From Cohnella terricola (GTDB lineage: Bacteria; Bacillota; Bacilli; Paenibacillales; Paenibacillaceae), in contig NZ_VNJJ01000006.1 of the NCBI RefSeq assembly GCF_007786475.1, positions 328,156 through 392,155 of the forward strand: a DNA stretch of 64,000 nt. Reading direction: 5' to 3'. Shown here one piece after another: positions 29,401-37,477 of the stretch. The position numbers and the translations under genes were made by a program. The notes under the pieces were generated by a model. That model was given only the letters and a program-made list of their open reading frames with translations, did not search any database and was not told where the DNA came from. Position 1 is the first letter of the stretch. The number at the start of each line of letters is the position of its first letter.

Positions 29401-29841
29401 CTACGCTTCCCTTCTTAGCCCCTTTTCATTCGCGGCGCTGGAAAGCAACAATTTCTCGCAATAATCGATAATGTCGCTCCGTCTTACGATGCCGATAAAT
29501 CTTTTCATGTCGTCGACGACAGGGACGAAATTCTGTGTTTTCGCCAAAGAGATCAAATCCTCCATATTCGCGTCGATGCTCACGGGCAGATTATTCATTC
29601 TTAACGGCACATCGCATAGCGCTACGCGATGAAGCTGATCGAAGCTCAATTCGGGATGGGCTCTCAAATACCACAGCAAATCTCCTTCGGTTATCGTGGA
29701 TTTGTACTCGCCCGTCTCGCTTATGACGGGAACCGCCGTATAACGATGGCGTTCCATCCGTTCCAATGTTTGCCGCAGCGTCGCGTCTTCGTGCACGCAC
29801 ACGACCTCTTGTTTCGGCAATAGAAAAAATGCGATATTCAT
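29401..29841 (-). CDS. Two-CBS-domain protein
   Basis: 146 aa consisting only of a CBS pair (about 8-60 and 78-135). Such small CBS proteins bind adenine nucleotides or c-di-AMP (for example DarB); the ligand here is not shown by the sequence. It stands between the amidohydrolase and the LCP gene, about 30 bases upstream of the former, possibly in one transcript. Confidence 0.85.
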   Translation of the reverse strand: MNIAFFLLPKQEVVCVHEDATLRQTLERMERHRYTAVPVISETGEYKSTITEGDLLWYLRAHPELSFDQLHRVALCDVPLRMNNLPVSIDANMEDLISLAKTQNFVPVVDDMKRFIGIVRRSDIIDYCEKLLLSSAANEKGLRREA

Positions 29842-29949
29842 AACTTCCTCCTCCGTGCCAACGAAAGGCCCGCGGACTCTGCCCCGGTAAACCCATTATA
29901 TCACGCCCCGCCGACCGTTCACCATGTCAACTGGGGAATTATTCCACGA

Positions 29950-30981
29950 TTATAAGGAAGGATTGCCCGTTAATTCGGAATGATTCGACCCGTTCTCGTT
30001 GCCCGGCACCGTCAATTCGCTGACCGGCGTGTCCGGATTAAGCCATGCCGAGATCGTCGAGCGAACCGTATTCAAATCATCCTCATCAGCGATGAAATAC
30101 CATAAGTTTTGCTTGCCCATTCGTTTGCCTTCGCCTTTTAGCGTATAACTTTGAATTTCATGGCCTGTCTGTAAAAATTGCTTCGCGAGGTCGCTCATCG
30201 ACGCCGGCGGCAGATCCGTAAGAAAATTGTCGCCTACAATGTCGAGGACTTCGGGAATCTTGTTCCATTGCTGCAGAGAGGATGCTTTATGAATCAGCTC
30301 TTCAATAAATACCCGGTTACGGTTCGTACGCGCCATATCGCCGCCGGCATCCTCGCGATAACGAACATAATTAAGAGCTTCTACGCCGGAATAGCTATCC
30401 TTGTTCGCCTTGACCGTAAACTTCTCGTGATCGGCGCCTTTGTTTACGATGTCCTTGCCGATCGGCAGATGAATGCCTCCCAGGGTGTCCACGACTTTCA
30501 CGAAACCTTGAAAATTGATGGATGCATAGTGATCGATCTTGGCATCGAGCAGCTTCTCCACGCTGTTGACCGCCATCTCCGGGCCGCCGAATGCGTAGGC
30601 ATGCGTAATCTTATCCTGTTTTTCTTTGCCCACGATATCCGCATAAGTGTCCCGAGGGATCGATACCATGAGTACGTTGCCATCTTTCGGACGCACGACC
30701 GTATAGATCAGCGTATCCGAGCGGCCCCGTTCCTTCGCTCTTGCATCGACGCCCATCAGCAGCATGCTGAACGGTTCCTCTACCTTTGTCTCCGACGTCG
30801 CCGGGCGGTCCGAGAGCGGCTTGTACGAATTTGCGAAGCTAGATTCGACTTTATCCGATAAGAAGATCTCGTATCCCCAAGCCGACAATACTCCCCGATT
30901 CGCGTAACCGACCCCTGCCAAAACGAGCAGCAGCGCGGCCGAAACGATCGATATCCTTTTCAAACGACTTGCCTTGCGCAT
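29950..30981 (-). CDS. LytR-CpsA-Psr (LCP) family cell-wall polymer transferase
   Basis: 343 aa. A membrane anchor (about 10-28) precedes an extracellular LCP domain (about 75-235) with the arginines and aspartates that bind the polyprenyl pyrophosphate: LLMGVDAR, GRSDTL and SIPRDTYADI. Attaches teichoic acid or other anionic polymers to peptidoglycan in its family. A 9-bp inverted repeat is 60-90 bases upstream. Confidence 0.9.
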   Translation of the reverse strand: MRKASRLKRISIVSAALLLVLAGVGYANRGVLSAWGYEIFLSDKVESSFANSYKPLSDRPATSETKVEEPFSMLLMGVDARAKERGRSDTLIYTVVRPKDGNVLMVSIPRDTYADIVGKEKQDKITHAYAFGGPEMAVNSVEKLLDAKIDHYASINFQGFVKVVDTLGGIHLPIGKDIVNKGADHEKFTVKANKDSYSGVEALNYVRYREDAGGDMARTNRNRVFIEELIHKASSLQQWNKIPEVLDIVGDNFLTDLPPASMSDLAKQFLQTGHEIQSYTLKGEGKRMGKQNLWYFIADEDDLNTVRSTISAWLNPDTPVSELTVPGNENGSNHSELTGNPSL

Positions 30982-31280
30982 GTTATCTCTCTCCTTCTCC
31001 TAACCCATTTTATCGTCTATTTTCGCTATCTCTCTATTTGTTCGTAGACCCTAAATATACGATCTACGAACATTGATTGTTACATAAGAACCTTAATCTT
31101 TCCTTAAACATTAGAAAAGCTTCCTCGAAAACCAGCATCCTCCACCCTCGCCCGGAGCCCTCCGTCCTGGGTCAACCCCGACCAAAGTATAGGGCCGGAA
31201 CTCATCCCAAGACCATTATTTAAACATGAACGCCCCGGTATACTTCAACTCAGGCAATGACTTTAGGAGGTTGAATTCAT
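30982..31280. other. Divergent intergenic region with a 9-bp inverted repeat
   Basis: Between the LCP gene (minus) and the ABC exporter (plus). GTTCGTAGA (31040-31048) and TCTACGAAC (31063-31071) form a perfect inverted repeat around an AT-rich 14-base centre, a candidate operator for the LCP promoter. No other clear signal is seen apart from the TAGGAGG ribosome binding site of the ABC gene. Confidence 0.5.
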
Positions 31281-32201
31281 ATGAAAGATGCCGTGCTGCA
31301 GCTTCGGAACGTCACGAAGACCATCGGCAGGCGCACCATCGTCAGCGATCTATCATTCGATATTCCCGCAGGGGAAGTATTTGGATTTCTCGGACCGAAC
31401 GGGGCCGGCAAAACGACAACGATCCGAATGATCGTCGGGTTGATCTCGATGACTAAGGGCGAAGTTCTCGTTAAAGGCGTGTCCGTGCGCAAACAGTTCG
31501 AGCAAGCGATGACGCATATCGGAGCGATCGTCGAAAATCCGGAAATGTATAAATTTCTAACGGGATACCAGAATCTCGTTCACTACGCGCGCCGCCATTC
31601 CGGCGTCACAAAGCAGCGGATCAACGATGTCGTTAAGCTGCTTGGCCTCCAGAACCGCATTCACGAGAAAGTGAAACGGTATTCCCTCGGCATGAGGCAA
31701 CGTCTTGGCGTAGCGCAAGCGATTCTGCATAAACCTTCCGTCCTCATTCTGGACGAACCGACCAATGGCCTCGACCCTGCCGGCATTCGCGAATTGCGGG
31801 ACTATCTACGCAAGTTAACCAAAGAGGAAGGCATAGCCGTCGTCGTATCATCCCATCTGCTGTCGGAGATGGAGCTCATGTGCGATCGGGTGGCGATCAT
31901 CCAAGGCGGCAAATTGATCGACGTTCGTTCCTTGCAAGAAGCGAAGAATTCCAAGCAGACTAAAATTATCGTCGAAGTAGACGATTCGCAGAGTGCTTAT
32001 CAGCTCCTCTCCGAGGCGTTCAATGGTCAAGGCGTATCCTTGTCGGGTGGAATGATCGAAGTAATGGGAGATCGGTCGTTCATCCCCGATATGACTAGGC
32101 TTCTCGTCAAAGCGGGGCTTGAGGTCTACGGCATTCACGCTTCGCAGAGATCGTTGGAGGATCAGTTCTTGGAAATGACCGGAGGTGAGATGGTTGTCTA
32201 G
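31281..32201 (+). CDS. ABC transporter ATP-binding protein (bacitracin/lantibiotic-exporter type)
   Basis: 306 aa. Walker A GPNGAGKTT, signature YSLGMRQRLG, Walker B VLILDEPTNGLDP and switch His in SSHLLSEME are intact; the C-terminal part (about 215-306) is the regulatory domain usual in DrrA/BcrA-like ATPases. TAGGAGG lies 10 bases before the ATG. It overlaps the permease gene, so both form one exporter. Substrate unknown. Confidence 0.92.
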   Translation: MKDAVLQLRNVTKTIGRRTIVSDLSFDIPAGEVFGFLGPNGAGKTTTIRMIVGLISMTKGEVLVKGVSVRKQFEQAMTHIGAIVENPEMYKFLTGYQNLVHYARRHSGVTKQRINDVVKLLGLQNRIHEKVKRYSLGMRQRLGVAQAILHKPSVLILDEPTNGLDPAGIRELRDYLRKLTKEEGIAVVVSSHLLSEMELMCDRVAIIQGGKLIDVRSLQEAKNSKQTKIIVEVDDSQSAYQLLSEAFNGQGVSLSGGMIEVMGDRSFIPDMTRLLVKAGLEVYGIHASQRSLEDQFLEMTGGEMVV

Positions 32202-33150
32202 TCTGGGGAATTTGATACGCAACGAGAACATGAAAATCTATCGCCGCCCCCGCACGTGGTTGATGGTCGGTTTTTTGATCCTCGCTTTGGGTTTGATGAG
32301 CGGATTAATGAAATGGGACGAGAGCCGCGGATCGGGCGGCGACTGGCAGACAAACCTGACGCAACAGAATGTCCATTTCCAGAAGCAGCTTCAAGACAAC
32401 AAAAATCTCGACACGGATGATCGCAAGTTTTTTTCCGATCGAATCAAGATCAATGAGTATTATTTGGAGAACGGGATCGACCCCACCAAACTATCTCTTT
32501 GGGATTTCGTCAACAATTCAGCAATGCTTATCATGTTGATTACGATCCTGACCGTGATCGTCGCGGCCGATATGATCGCGGCCGAATTCACATGGGGCAC
32601 GATTAAACTGCTGTTGGTCGGGCCCGCTTCCCGTACGAAGATCTTGCTAGGCAAGTATGTCTCGACAATGGGTTTCGCCTTGCTGCTGCTCGCCATCTCG
32701 TTCGCGGCCGCTTTCGGCGCGGGCGCCGTCTTGCAGGGCATTGACGGACTCAGTCTTCCGCATCTTACGGTTGGCGCGGACGGAATCGTGCACGAGGGTT
32801 CCATGATCGTCGACTCGCTGCAGAAATACGGTTATGCCGTAATCTCGCTGTTCATGTATGTCACGTTCGCGTTCATGATCTCCGCCGCGTTCCGCAGCTC
32901 GTCCATGGCGATCGCCTTCTCCCTGCTGTTTATGCTCATCGGCAACGTGTTAACTGGTATCTTCAGCAGTTATGCATGGGTCAAATATCTACTTTTTGCC
33001 AACGTCGACCTGACTCAATATCTCCCGGGACATATGCCGGTCAGACCAGAGATGACGCTTGGCTTCTCGATAATGATGCTGGCAATTTATTACGCGGTAT
33101 TCCAGCTTATCTCTTGGTTTTTGTTTACTCGCCGCGACGTAGCAGCCTAA
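32194..33150 (+). CDS. ABC-2 type transporter permease
   Basis: 318 aa partner of the preceding ATPase. First membrane helix at about 18-38, a soluble loop (about 40-105), then five further helices (about 106-310), as in BcrB/YhaP-like permeases. I chose TTG at 32194, which has GGAGG at proper spacing; the GTG at 32185 lies inside that ribosome binding site. The start is within the last codons of the ATPase gene. Confidence 0.88.
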   Translation: MSSLGNLIRNENMKIYRRPRTWLMVGFLILALGLMSGLMKWDESRGSGGDWQTNLTQQNVHFQKQLQDNKNLDTDDRKFFSDRIKINEYYLENGIDPTKLSLWDFVNNSAMLIMLITILTVIVAADMIAAEFTWGTIKLLLVGPASRTKILLGKYVSTMGFALLLLAISFAAAFGAGAVLQGIDGLSLPHLTVGADGIVHEGSMIVDSLQKYGYAVISLFMYVTFAFMISAAFRSSSMAIAFSLLFMLIGNVLTGIFSSYAWVKYLLFANVDLTQYLPGHMPVRPEMTLGFSIMMLAIYYAVFQLISWFLFTRRDVAA

Positions 33151-33160
33151 TATACGCAAG

Positions 33161-33198
33161 AAAGGCCATTCCGCGAATTAGAACGCTGGATGGCCTTT
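33161..33198. terminator. Two-way terminator between the permease and racemase genes
   Basis: AAAGGCCATTCCGCG and CGCTGGATGGCCTTT pair at 13 of 15 positions around an 8-base loop. The 3' end of the racemase gene lies inside the hairpin. Short T runs occur on both strands (TTTCG and TTTCTT), so it may serve both converging genes. Confidence 0.65.
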
Positions 33199-34323
33199 CG
33201 AGATATATACCCGCTCAACCCTGCTCCCGATCGAAGCAACGATCTCATTCGTGATCGTTTCGGTGCGCCAGGCCCATTCTCCGGCGGTAACCATTTGTCC
33301 TCCGTCTTCCCCGATCAGCGTCGCTATATCGCCTTGGCGGACATCCGCGATATCCGTGACGTCCACTAGCATTTGATCCATGCAGATTTTACCGACGATC
33401 CGAGCCCTCTGGCCGCGGATAAGCACGCAGCCGCCCCGTTCGGAAAGCTTCCTTGCGATTCCATCCGCATATCCGACCGACAACGTCGCTACGATGCTGC
33501 TCCGGGATGCCATGAACGATCCTCCGTATCCGATCGTTTCCCCTTCGTGTACCTTCTTTACCAAAACGACCGTTGCTTTTAGAGACAATACGGGACGAAG
33601 ATCGACGACACTTCGGGTCTCGTCTCCGTCGCTGCTAAGTAAACCGTAGAGGGCGATGCCAGGACGAACGAAATCCATCCCCTTTACCTCGTAATTCAAT
33701 ATTCCGTAGCTGCTCTGGATATGGAGCCGTCCCGGATCATAACCCGCATTCCGAATCTGGCCAAGGATATCTTGGAATCGACGGATCTGAGCGATTGTAA
33801 ACGCCTTTCCCTCGGCTTCCCCTTGATCGGCCGATGCGAGATGGCTGAATGTTCCTGTCACTTGTAAGCGGCTATGCCGATACATGGACAAGATTCGATC
33901 GAGGTGCTCGAAGCTTTCCCCAAGCCGCCCTAAGCCCGTATCGATCTTCACGTGAATTTTCATGGGGGCGCCATACGCTTGCAGCCGCTCGGCGTCTTCC
34001 GCACCGACGGCGGTCTGCGTCAGGGAGTATTTTACAATATCCCGAAGCCGGTTCGTTGCCGTATAGCCTAGAACGAGAATTTCCCCCCTAATGCTTCTCC
34101 GACGCAGCGCCACCGCCTCGTCGACATCCGCGACCGCGAAAAATCCCACGCCCTCGTCCTCCAGCCGTTTGGCGATACCGGATACCCCGTGTCCATAAGC
34201 ATCCGCCTTTACAACCGCCATGATCTCGGTACCGGAGGGAACGATGTGCTGCAGTTGTCGGAGATTGTGGGCAAGATGGTCCATATCGATTTCCGCCCAG
34301 ACACGATGCTTACTTCCATTCAT
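33178..34323 (-). CDS. alr: Alanine racemase-fold PLP enzyme, likely serine/alanine racemase
   Basis: 381 aa, full length. PLP lysine Lys39 in VVKADAYGHG, catalytic Tyr266 in IGYGGSF, and RPGIALYGL are intact. The position that is Tyr in alanine racemases (Tyr354 of the Geobacillus enzyme, in ETINYE) reads ETITNE here, giving Asn359. VanT serine racemases carry Asn at this site. Its start overlaps the stop of the VanG-like ligase by 4 bases, so the two are coupled. It lacks the membrane domain of VanT. A housekeeping alanine racemase role is the alternative. Confidence 0.9.
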   Translation of the reverse strand: MNGSKHRVWAEIDMDHLAHNLRQLQHIVPSGTEIMAVVKADAYGHGVSGIAKRLEDEGVGFFAVADVDEAVALRRRSIRGEILVLGYTATNRLRDIVKYSLTQTAVGAEDAERLQAYGAPMKIHVKIDTGLGRLGESFEHLDRILSMYRHSRLQVTGTFSHLASADQGEAEGKAFTIAQIRRFQDILGQIRNAGYDPGRLHIQSSYGILNYEVKGMDFVRPGIALYGLLSSDGDETRSVVDLRPVLSLKATVVLVKKVHEGETIGYGGSFMASRSSIVATLSVGYADGIARKLSERGGCVLIRGQRARIVGKICMDQMLVDVTDIADVRQGDIATLIGEDGGQMVTAGEWAWRTETITNEIVASIGSRVERVYISKGHPAF

Positions 34324-35378
34324 GCCTGCTTCTCCTTGAGCGCAGAAACGATCAGACGGTCCAACAGTACCGTAAACGTGATGCCGGCATGCCTCATCAT
34401 GTTCGGATATCGGCTATGCGCCGTGAATCCGGGAATCGTATTGACCTCGTTGAACATGAGCCTGCCGTCCTCCGTCAGGAACAAATCGACTCGCGCGAAT
34501 CCGCTGCAGCCGAGTGCCCGATATACCCCTAGCGCCATGGCCTTCGCCCGAGCCGCCGTTTCCTCGTCGATTCGCGAAGGCAAATGAATGGTTGAAGCGC
34601 TTAGCGTATATTTCTGTTCAAAATCGAAAAATTCGCCCGTCAGCTCAATCTCGTCAATTTCCCCGATGAACGGATCGGCATCCCCGAGCACGGCACAGCC
34701 CAGCTCGATCCCGTTCACGTGGCGTTCGATAACGAGCTTGTCGTCATGAAGCAGCGCTTGTTCGATTCCGCTCGCCAGTTCCTCCTCGTCATAGGCCTTG
34801 GCAATACCGATCGAAGAGCCCGCTCTTGCCGGCTTGACGTATAGTGGATAACCCAGCTTGTCCGCCATACGGAAGGCATCTTCAATCGTGTCTCTGCCAA
34901 GCACCGTAACGAAAGGCGGAACTTCGATTCCCGCCGCCGATGCGATCGTTTTGGCGTATGCCTTGTCCATGCACAGCGCGGAGGACAACATGCCGCAGCC
35001 AACGAAAGGAATACCCGAGAGTTCCAGCAGCCCTTGCAGCGTACCGTCTTCTCCATTTCTTCCATGCAAGACCGGGAAAACAACGTCGAGGGGAGTTAAT
35101 CTGAATTCGGTTCCGACGAACTCGACCAAACCTTTCTTGTCCCTGCTCGCGGACAGAACGGCAGGCACGCATCCCGGATGGGAGGTCCAACTGTCCTCCC
35201 GAATGAGCTCCGACTCCCCATAGTAACGGCGCCAATGTCCCTCTCTTGTAATCCCGATAAGAATCAATTCGAACCTATCTCTATCAAGATGATCGATGAC
35301 AGCCGCAGCGGAAGACAATGAAACCTCGTATTCGCTCGAACAGCCGCCGAACACGATACCAAGCGCGATTTTTTGCAC
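34320..35378 (-). CDS. vanG: VanG-type D-alanine--D-serine ligase (Ddl family)
   Basis: 352 aa ATP-grasp ligase. It resembles VanG throughout: YEVSLSSA, VFPVLHGRNGEDGTLQGLLELSGIPFVGC, SSALCMDK, EIDEIEL, FFDFEQKYTL and NTIPGFTAHSRYPNMM. Residues recalled as D-Ser determinants of VanG (Asp243, Phe252, Arg324) align with Asp242, Phe251 and Arg323 here; canonical Ddl has Leu at the last site. GTG start with AAGGAGG 10 bases upstream. Makes the terminal dipeptide of the cell-wall precursor. No VanX/Y or VanR/S gene is adjacent, so an intrinsic or secondary role is likely. A plain D-Ala-D-Ala ligase is not excluded. Confidence 0.85.
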   Translation of the reverse strand: MQKIALGIVFGGCSSEYEVSLSSAAAVIDHLDRDRFELILIGITREGHWRRYYGESELIREDSWTSHPGCVPAVLSASRDKKGLVEFVGTEFRLTPLDVVFPVLHGRNGEDGTLQGLLELSGIPFVGCGMLSSALCMDKAYAKTIASAAGIEVPPFVTVLGRDTIEDAFRMADKLGYPLYVKPARAGSSIGIAKAYDEEELASGIEQALLHDDKLVIERHVNGIELGCAVLGDADPFIGEIDEIELTGEFFDFEQKYTLSASTIHLPSRIDEETAARAKAMALGVYRALGCSGFARVDLFLTEDGRLMFNEVNTIPGFTAHSRYPNMMRHAGITFTVLLDRLIVSALKEKQA

Positions 35379-35506
35379 GTTCGGATAACCTCCTTATCAT
35401 GACTAGTCACCATGATACGGAAAGGATACAAATATTCGCTAAATAAAAGCTGATGAAACCTTGAAGATTGCCGCCCAAATCTTAACAAATATTAAGTTAT
35501 TATATG

Positions 35507-35552
35507 CAAAAAGCCCCTCAGGCCTACAATTTAATGTAGTCTGAGAGGCTTT
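35507..35552 (-). terminator. Terminator of the rpsF-ssb-rpsR operon
   Basis: AAAAGCCTCTCAGACTACA and TGTAGGCCTGAGGGGCTTTT form a long stem with few mismatches, followed by T-rich sequence on the minus strand. Begins 16 bases after the rpsR stop. Confidence 0.9.
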
Positions 35553-35567
35553 TATTCGATCGCTATC

Positions 35568-35894
35568 TTACTCCGTCGTGTATGGCAGAAGAGCCATTTG
35601 ACGAGCGCGTTTGATCGCTACAGTCAACATGCGTTGGTATTTCGCTTTCGTTCCCGTTACGCGACGTGGCAAGATTTTGCCGCGCTCGCTGATGAACTTG
35701 CGAAGCAGGTCCAACTCTTTGTAGTCGACGTGAGTGATTTTATTAACGGTGAAGTAGCAAACCTTCTTACGCTTGTTGCGTCCGCCACGGCGGAATTTGC
35801 GGGGCTCGCGTTGCTCGCGATCTCCGCCGCCTGTACGGCCTTGCGCAGGGCGCTCTTCACGTGCAGCTGGCGCTGATTGTTGTTGTTCGCTCAT
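35568..35894 (-). CDS. rpsR: 30S ribosomal protein S18 with N-terminal extension
   Basis: 108 aa, against about 75-90 in most relatives. The S18 core starts near residue 43 ([25 protein letters not shown]) and is intact to the end. The first 40 residues are a low-complexity Gln/Ala/Arg/Gly tail, likely disordered. Last gene of the rpsF-ssb-rpsR unit. Confidence 0.96.
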   Translation of the reverse strand: MSEQQQSAPAAREERPAQGRTGGGDREQREPRKFRRGGRNKRKKVCYFTVNKITHVDYKELDLLRKFISERGKILPRRVTGTKAKYQRMLTVAIKRARQMALLPYTTE

Positions 35895-35914
35895 TTGTTA
35901 TCCGTCCTTTCCAG

Positions 35915-36412
35915 TTAAAATGGCAAATCATCGTCCGATATGTCTATCGGTCGCCCGTCGTCGGCGAAAGGATCGTTGCTGCCGCTATTGCGAGAGCCAG
36001 AGCTGCGGTTGCCACCGCTATATCCACTGCCGCCGCTTGCGCTCGGAGCTCCGCCGAAGCTTTCGTCCCGAGCCTGCCCGCCGCTCTCGCGGTTGGCCGA
36101 TTCCAGGAATCGAACGTTATCGGCAATCACTTCCGTCACATATACGCGTCGGCCTTCGTTGTTCTCGTAGTTGCGCACTTGAATGCGTCCTTCTACAGCG
36201 GCCAAACGGCCTTTACGAAGATAATTGGCGCACGTCTCGGCCAGCTGTCTCCAAGTTACGATCGGGATAAAGTCCGCTTCTCTTTCTTCACGATTACCGG
36301 AGAAAGAACGGTCTACCGCCAGCGTAAACTGAGTAACGGCGACGCCTTGAGGCGTGTAGCGCAATTCGGGATCCTTGGTCAGGCGCCCTATGAGAATGAC
36401 TCGATTCAACAT
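35915..36412 (-). CDS. ssb: Single-stranded DNA-binding protein
   Basis: 165 aa. OB fold at residues 1-105 (MLNRVILIGRLTKDPELRYTP), a Gly/Ser/Asn-rich linker, and the acidic tip DDDLPF that binds partner proteins. Between rpsF and rpsR, the standard Bacillus order. Confidence 0.97.
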   Translation of the reverse strand: MLNRVILIGRLTKDPELRYTPQGVAVTQFTLAVDRSFSGNREEREADFIPIVTWRQLAETCANYLRKGRLAAVEGRIQVRNYENNEGRRVYVTEVIADNVRFLESANRESGGQARDESFGGAPSASGGSGYSGGNRSSGSRNSGSNDPFADDGRPIDISDDDLPF

Positions 36413-36480
36413 CGCGGCTTCCCTCCACTAGACATGACATTAGGCTTGAGGCGGACATCCGCCCGGTGCTGTGCGGTTAA

Positions 36481-36768
36481 TTACGCGGTTTGTTCTCTGA
36501 CGACCATATGACGAATGATTTCGTCCGTAATCTTCAGAACGCGCTCAAGTTCCGTCACGATTTCCGACGTTCCCTTGAAATGAACCAACACATACGTCCC
36601 CTCGCGGTGCTTGTTGATCTCGTAAGCCAAACGACGTTTACCCATGATGTCGTGCTTTACGATCTCTCCGCCGTTCCCGATGATGCCCTGGAATTTCTCC
36701 GTGACAGCTTGAACGGTTTCTTGTTCCACGTCCGGACGGATGATGTACATCAACTCGTAGTTGCGCAT
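36481..36768 (-). CDS. rpsF: 30S ribosomal protein S6
   Basis: 95 aa. Typical start MRNYELMYIIRPDVEQE. A perfect AAAGGAGGTG lies 7 bases before the ATG at 36768; a longer frame to 36828 runs through the leader RNA and is not real. First gene of the operon, preceded by a leader hairpin. Confidence 0.97.
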   Translation of the reverse strand: MRNYELMYIIRPDVEQETVQAVTEKFQGIIGNGGEIVKHDIMGKRRLAYEINKHREGTYVLVHFKGTSEIVTELERVLKITDEIIRHMVVREQTA

Positions 36769-36798
36769 CTTCCGTTCACCTCCTTTAGGTCTTTGGCC

Positions 36799-36837
36799 CC
36801 TCACTTGGCAAACCGACGGCTTGACCATCGGCTGAGG
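36799..36837 (-). ncRNA. S6:S18-type ribosomal protein leader of the rpsF operon
   Basis: On the minus strand CCTCA pairs with TGAGG to close a structure holding an inner stem CCGATGG / CCGTCGG. This two-part shape with conserved CCG lies directly before the rpsF ribosome binding site, as in the Firmicute S6:S18 leader where the protein pair represses its own mRNA. The assignment rests on position and shape. Confidence 0.6.
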
Positions 36838-36944
36838 AGCAAGGAGTATGCTTTATACAGCATACCTGAATACTTTATCACAACAGCCCGAATATCGCAA
36901 GGAAATTCGCGCTACACTATCCCCTAAGACAGGGGGTGAAGGTC

Positions 36945-37133
36945 ATGGGCGAGCAGACGCAATTCGAGCCTGGTCAACGCGCTCCGAACGACGGAGAATA
37001 CATGGAAGTGGGAGAAGATTCCTTCCATATGGGGGTCAATAACCCGCAGCACGTCGTCTTGCGCAAAGGCGAGAGGTTCCCGGAAACTTCGAACCATAAC
37101 CGCAAGTGGAAAAAGCTCAAACGTCAGAGATAA
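36945..37133 (+). CDS. YjzC-like small protein
   Basis: 62 aa, hydrophilic. Features of the YjzC family are seen: FEPGQRAPNDGEYMEVGE, NPQHVVLRKGERFPETSNHNRKW. Function unknown; similar proteins occur in spore formers. The ATG at 36945 has AGGGGGTGA upstream; an in-frame GTG at 36936 is inside that site. Divergent from rpsF. Confidence 0.85.
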   Translation: MGEQTQFEPGQRAPNDGEYMEVGEDSFHMGVNNPQHVVLRKGERFPETSNHNRKWKKLKRQR

Positions 37134-37204
37134 TTTTCGTTATCGGATGAATAGTACGGAATCAATCGGGACATTCTATATTTCGGCGACGGCAAACGAG
37201 AGGT

Positions 37205-37445
37205 GTGGTTCCGTTGAACGATTTCGGGCAACAACCGCAAGAAGAGGCGTTCCTGTCGGAGTAGGGAAACGGAGGGTTGTGCTAAAGACACACATCTGTA
37301 ACACCTAGTGTTAGAGAAATCCGGTAGACCGAAGCGCTGACTTGAGTCAGCAACGAACGTGGTTACGAAGCTCCAAGCAACTCAAATACACGTCGCCCGA
37401 AGAACCCTGCGAAGGGTTCTTCGTTATTTCGGAGGGCGGTTTTTT
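37205..37445 (+). ncRNA. Candidate structured RNA of unknown class
   Basis: About 240 bases with several local hairpins: TGTG-N-CACA at about 37277-37291, AACAC-CTA-GTGTT at about 37300-37312, the perfect GCTGAC-TTGA-GTCAGC at 37337-37352, and a strong 10-bp terminal hairpin. Near the 5' end TTCGGGC (37223-37229) is complementary to GCCCGAA (37395-37401) in the terminator base, which allows a long-range or alternative pairing. No protein frame of note downstream; it ends in its own terminator. I do not recognise the family. Confidence 0.45.
37395..37445 (+). terminator. Terminator of the candidate RNA
   Basis: Perfect GAAGAACCCT-GCGA-AGGGTTCTTC hairpin, enclosed by CGCCC and GGGCG, then six T at 37440-37445. 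The T run shows plus-strand transcription. Confidence 0.75.
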
Positions 37446-37477
37446 GGAACCCTCACGCTCCCCTATTCGATCTATTA

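Noticed and set aside
37205..37445. T-box or known metabolite riboswitch
   Set aside because: I could not find a T-box motif, or the conserved cores of SAM, purine, cobalamin, ydaO or yybP switches, and no target gene follows.
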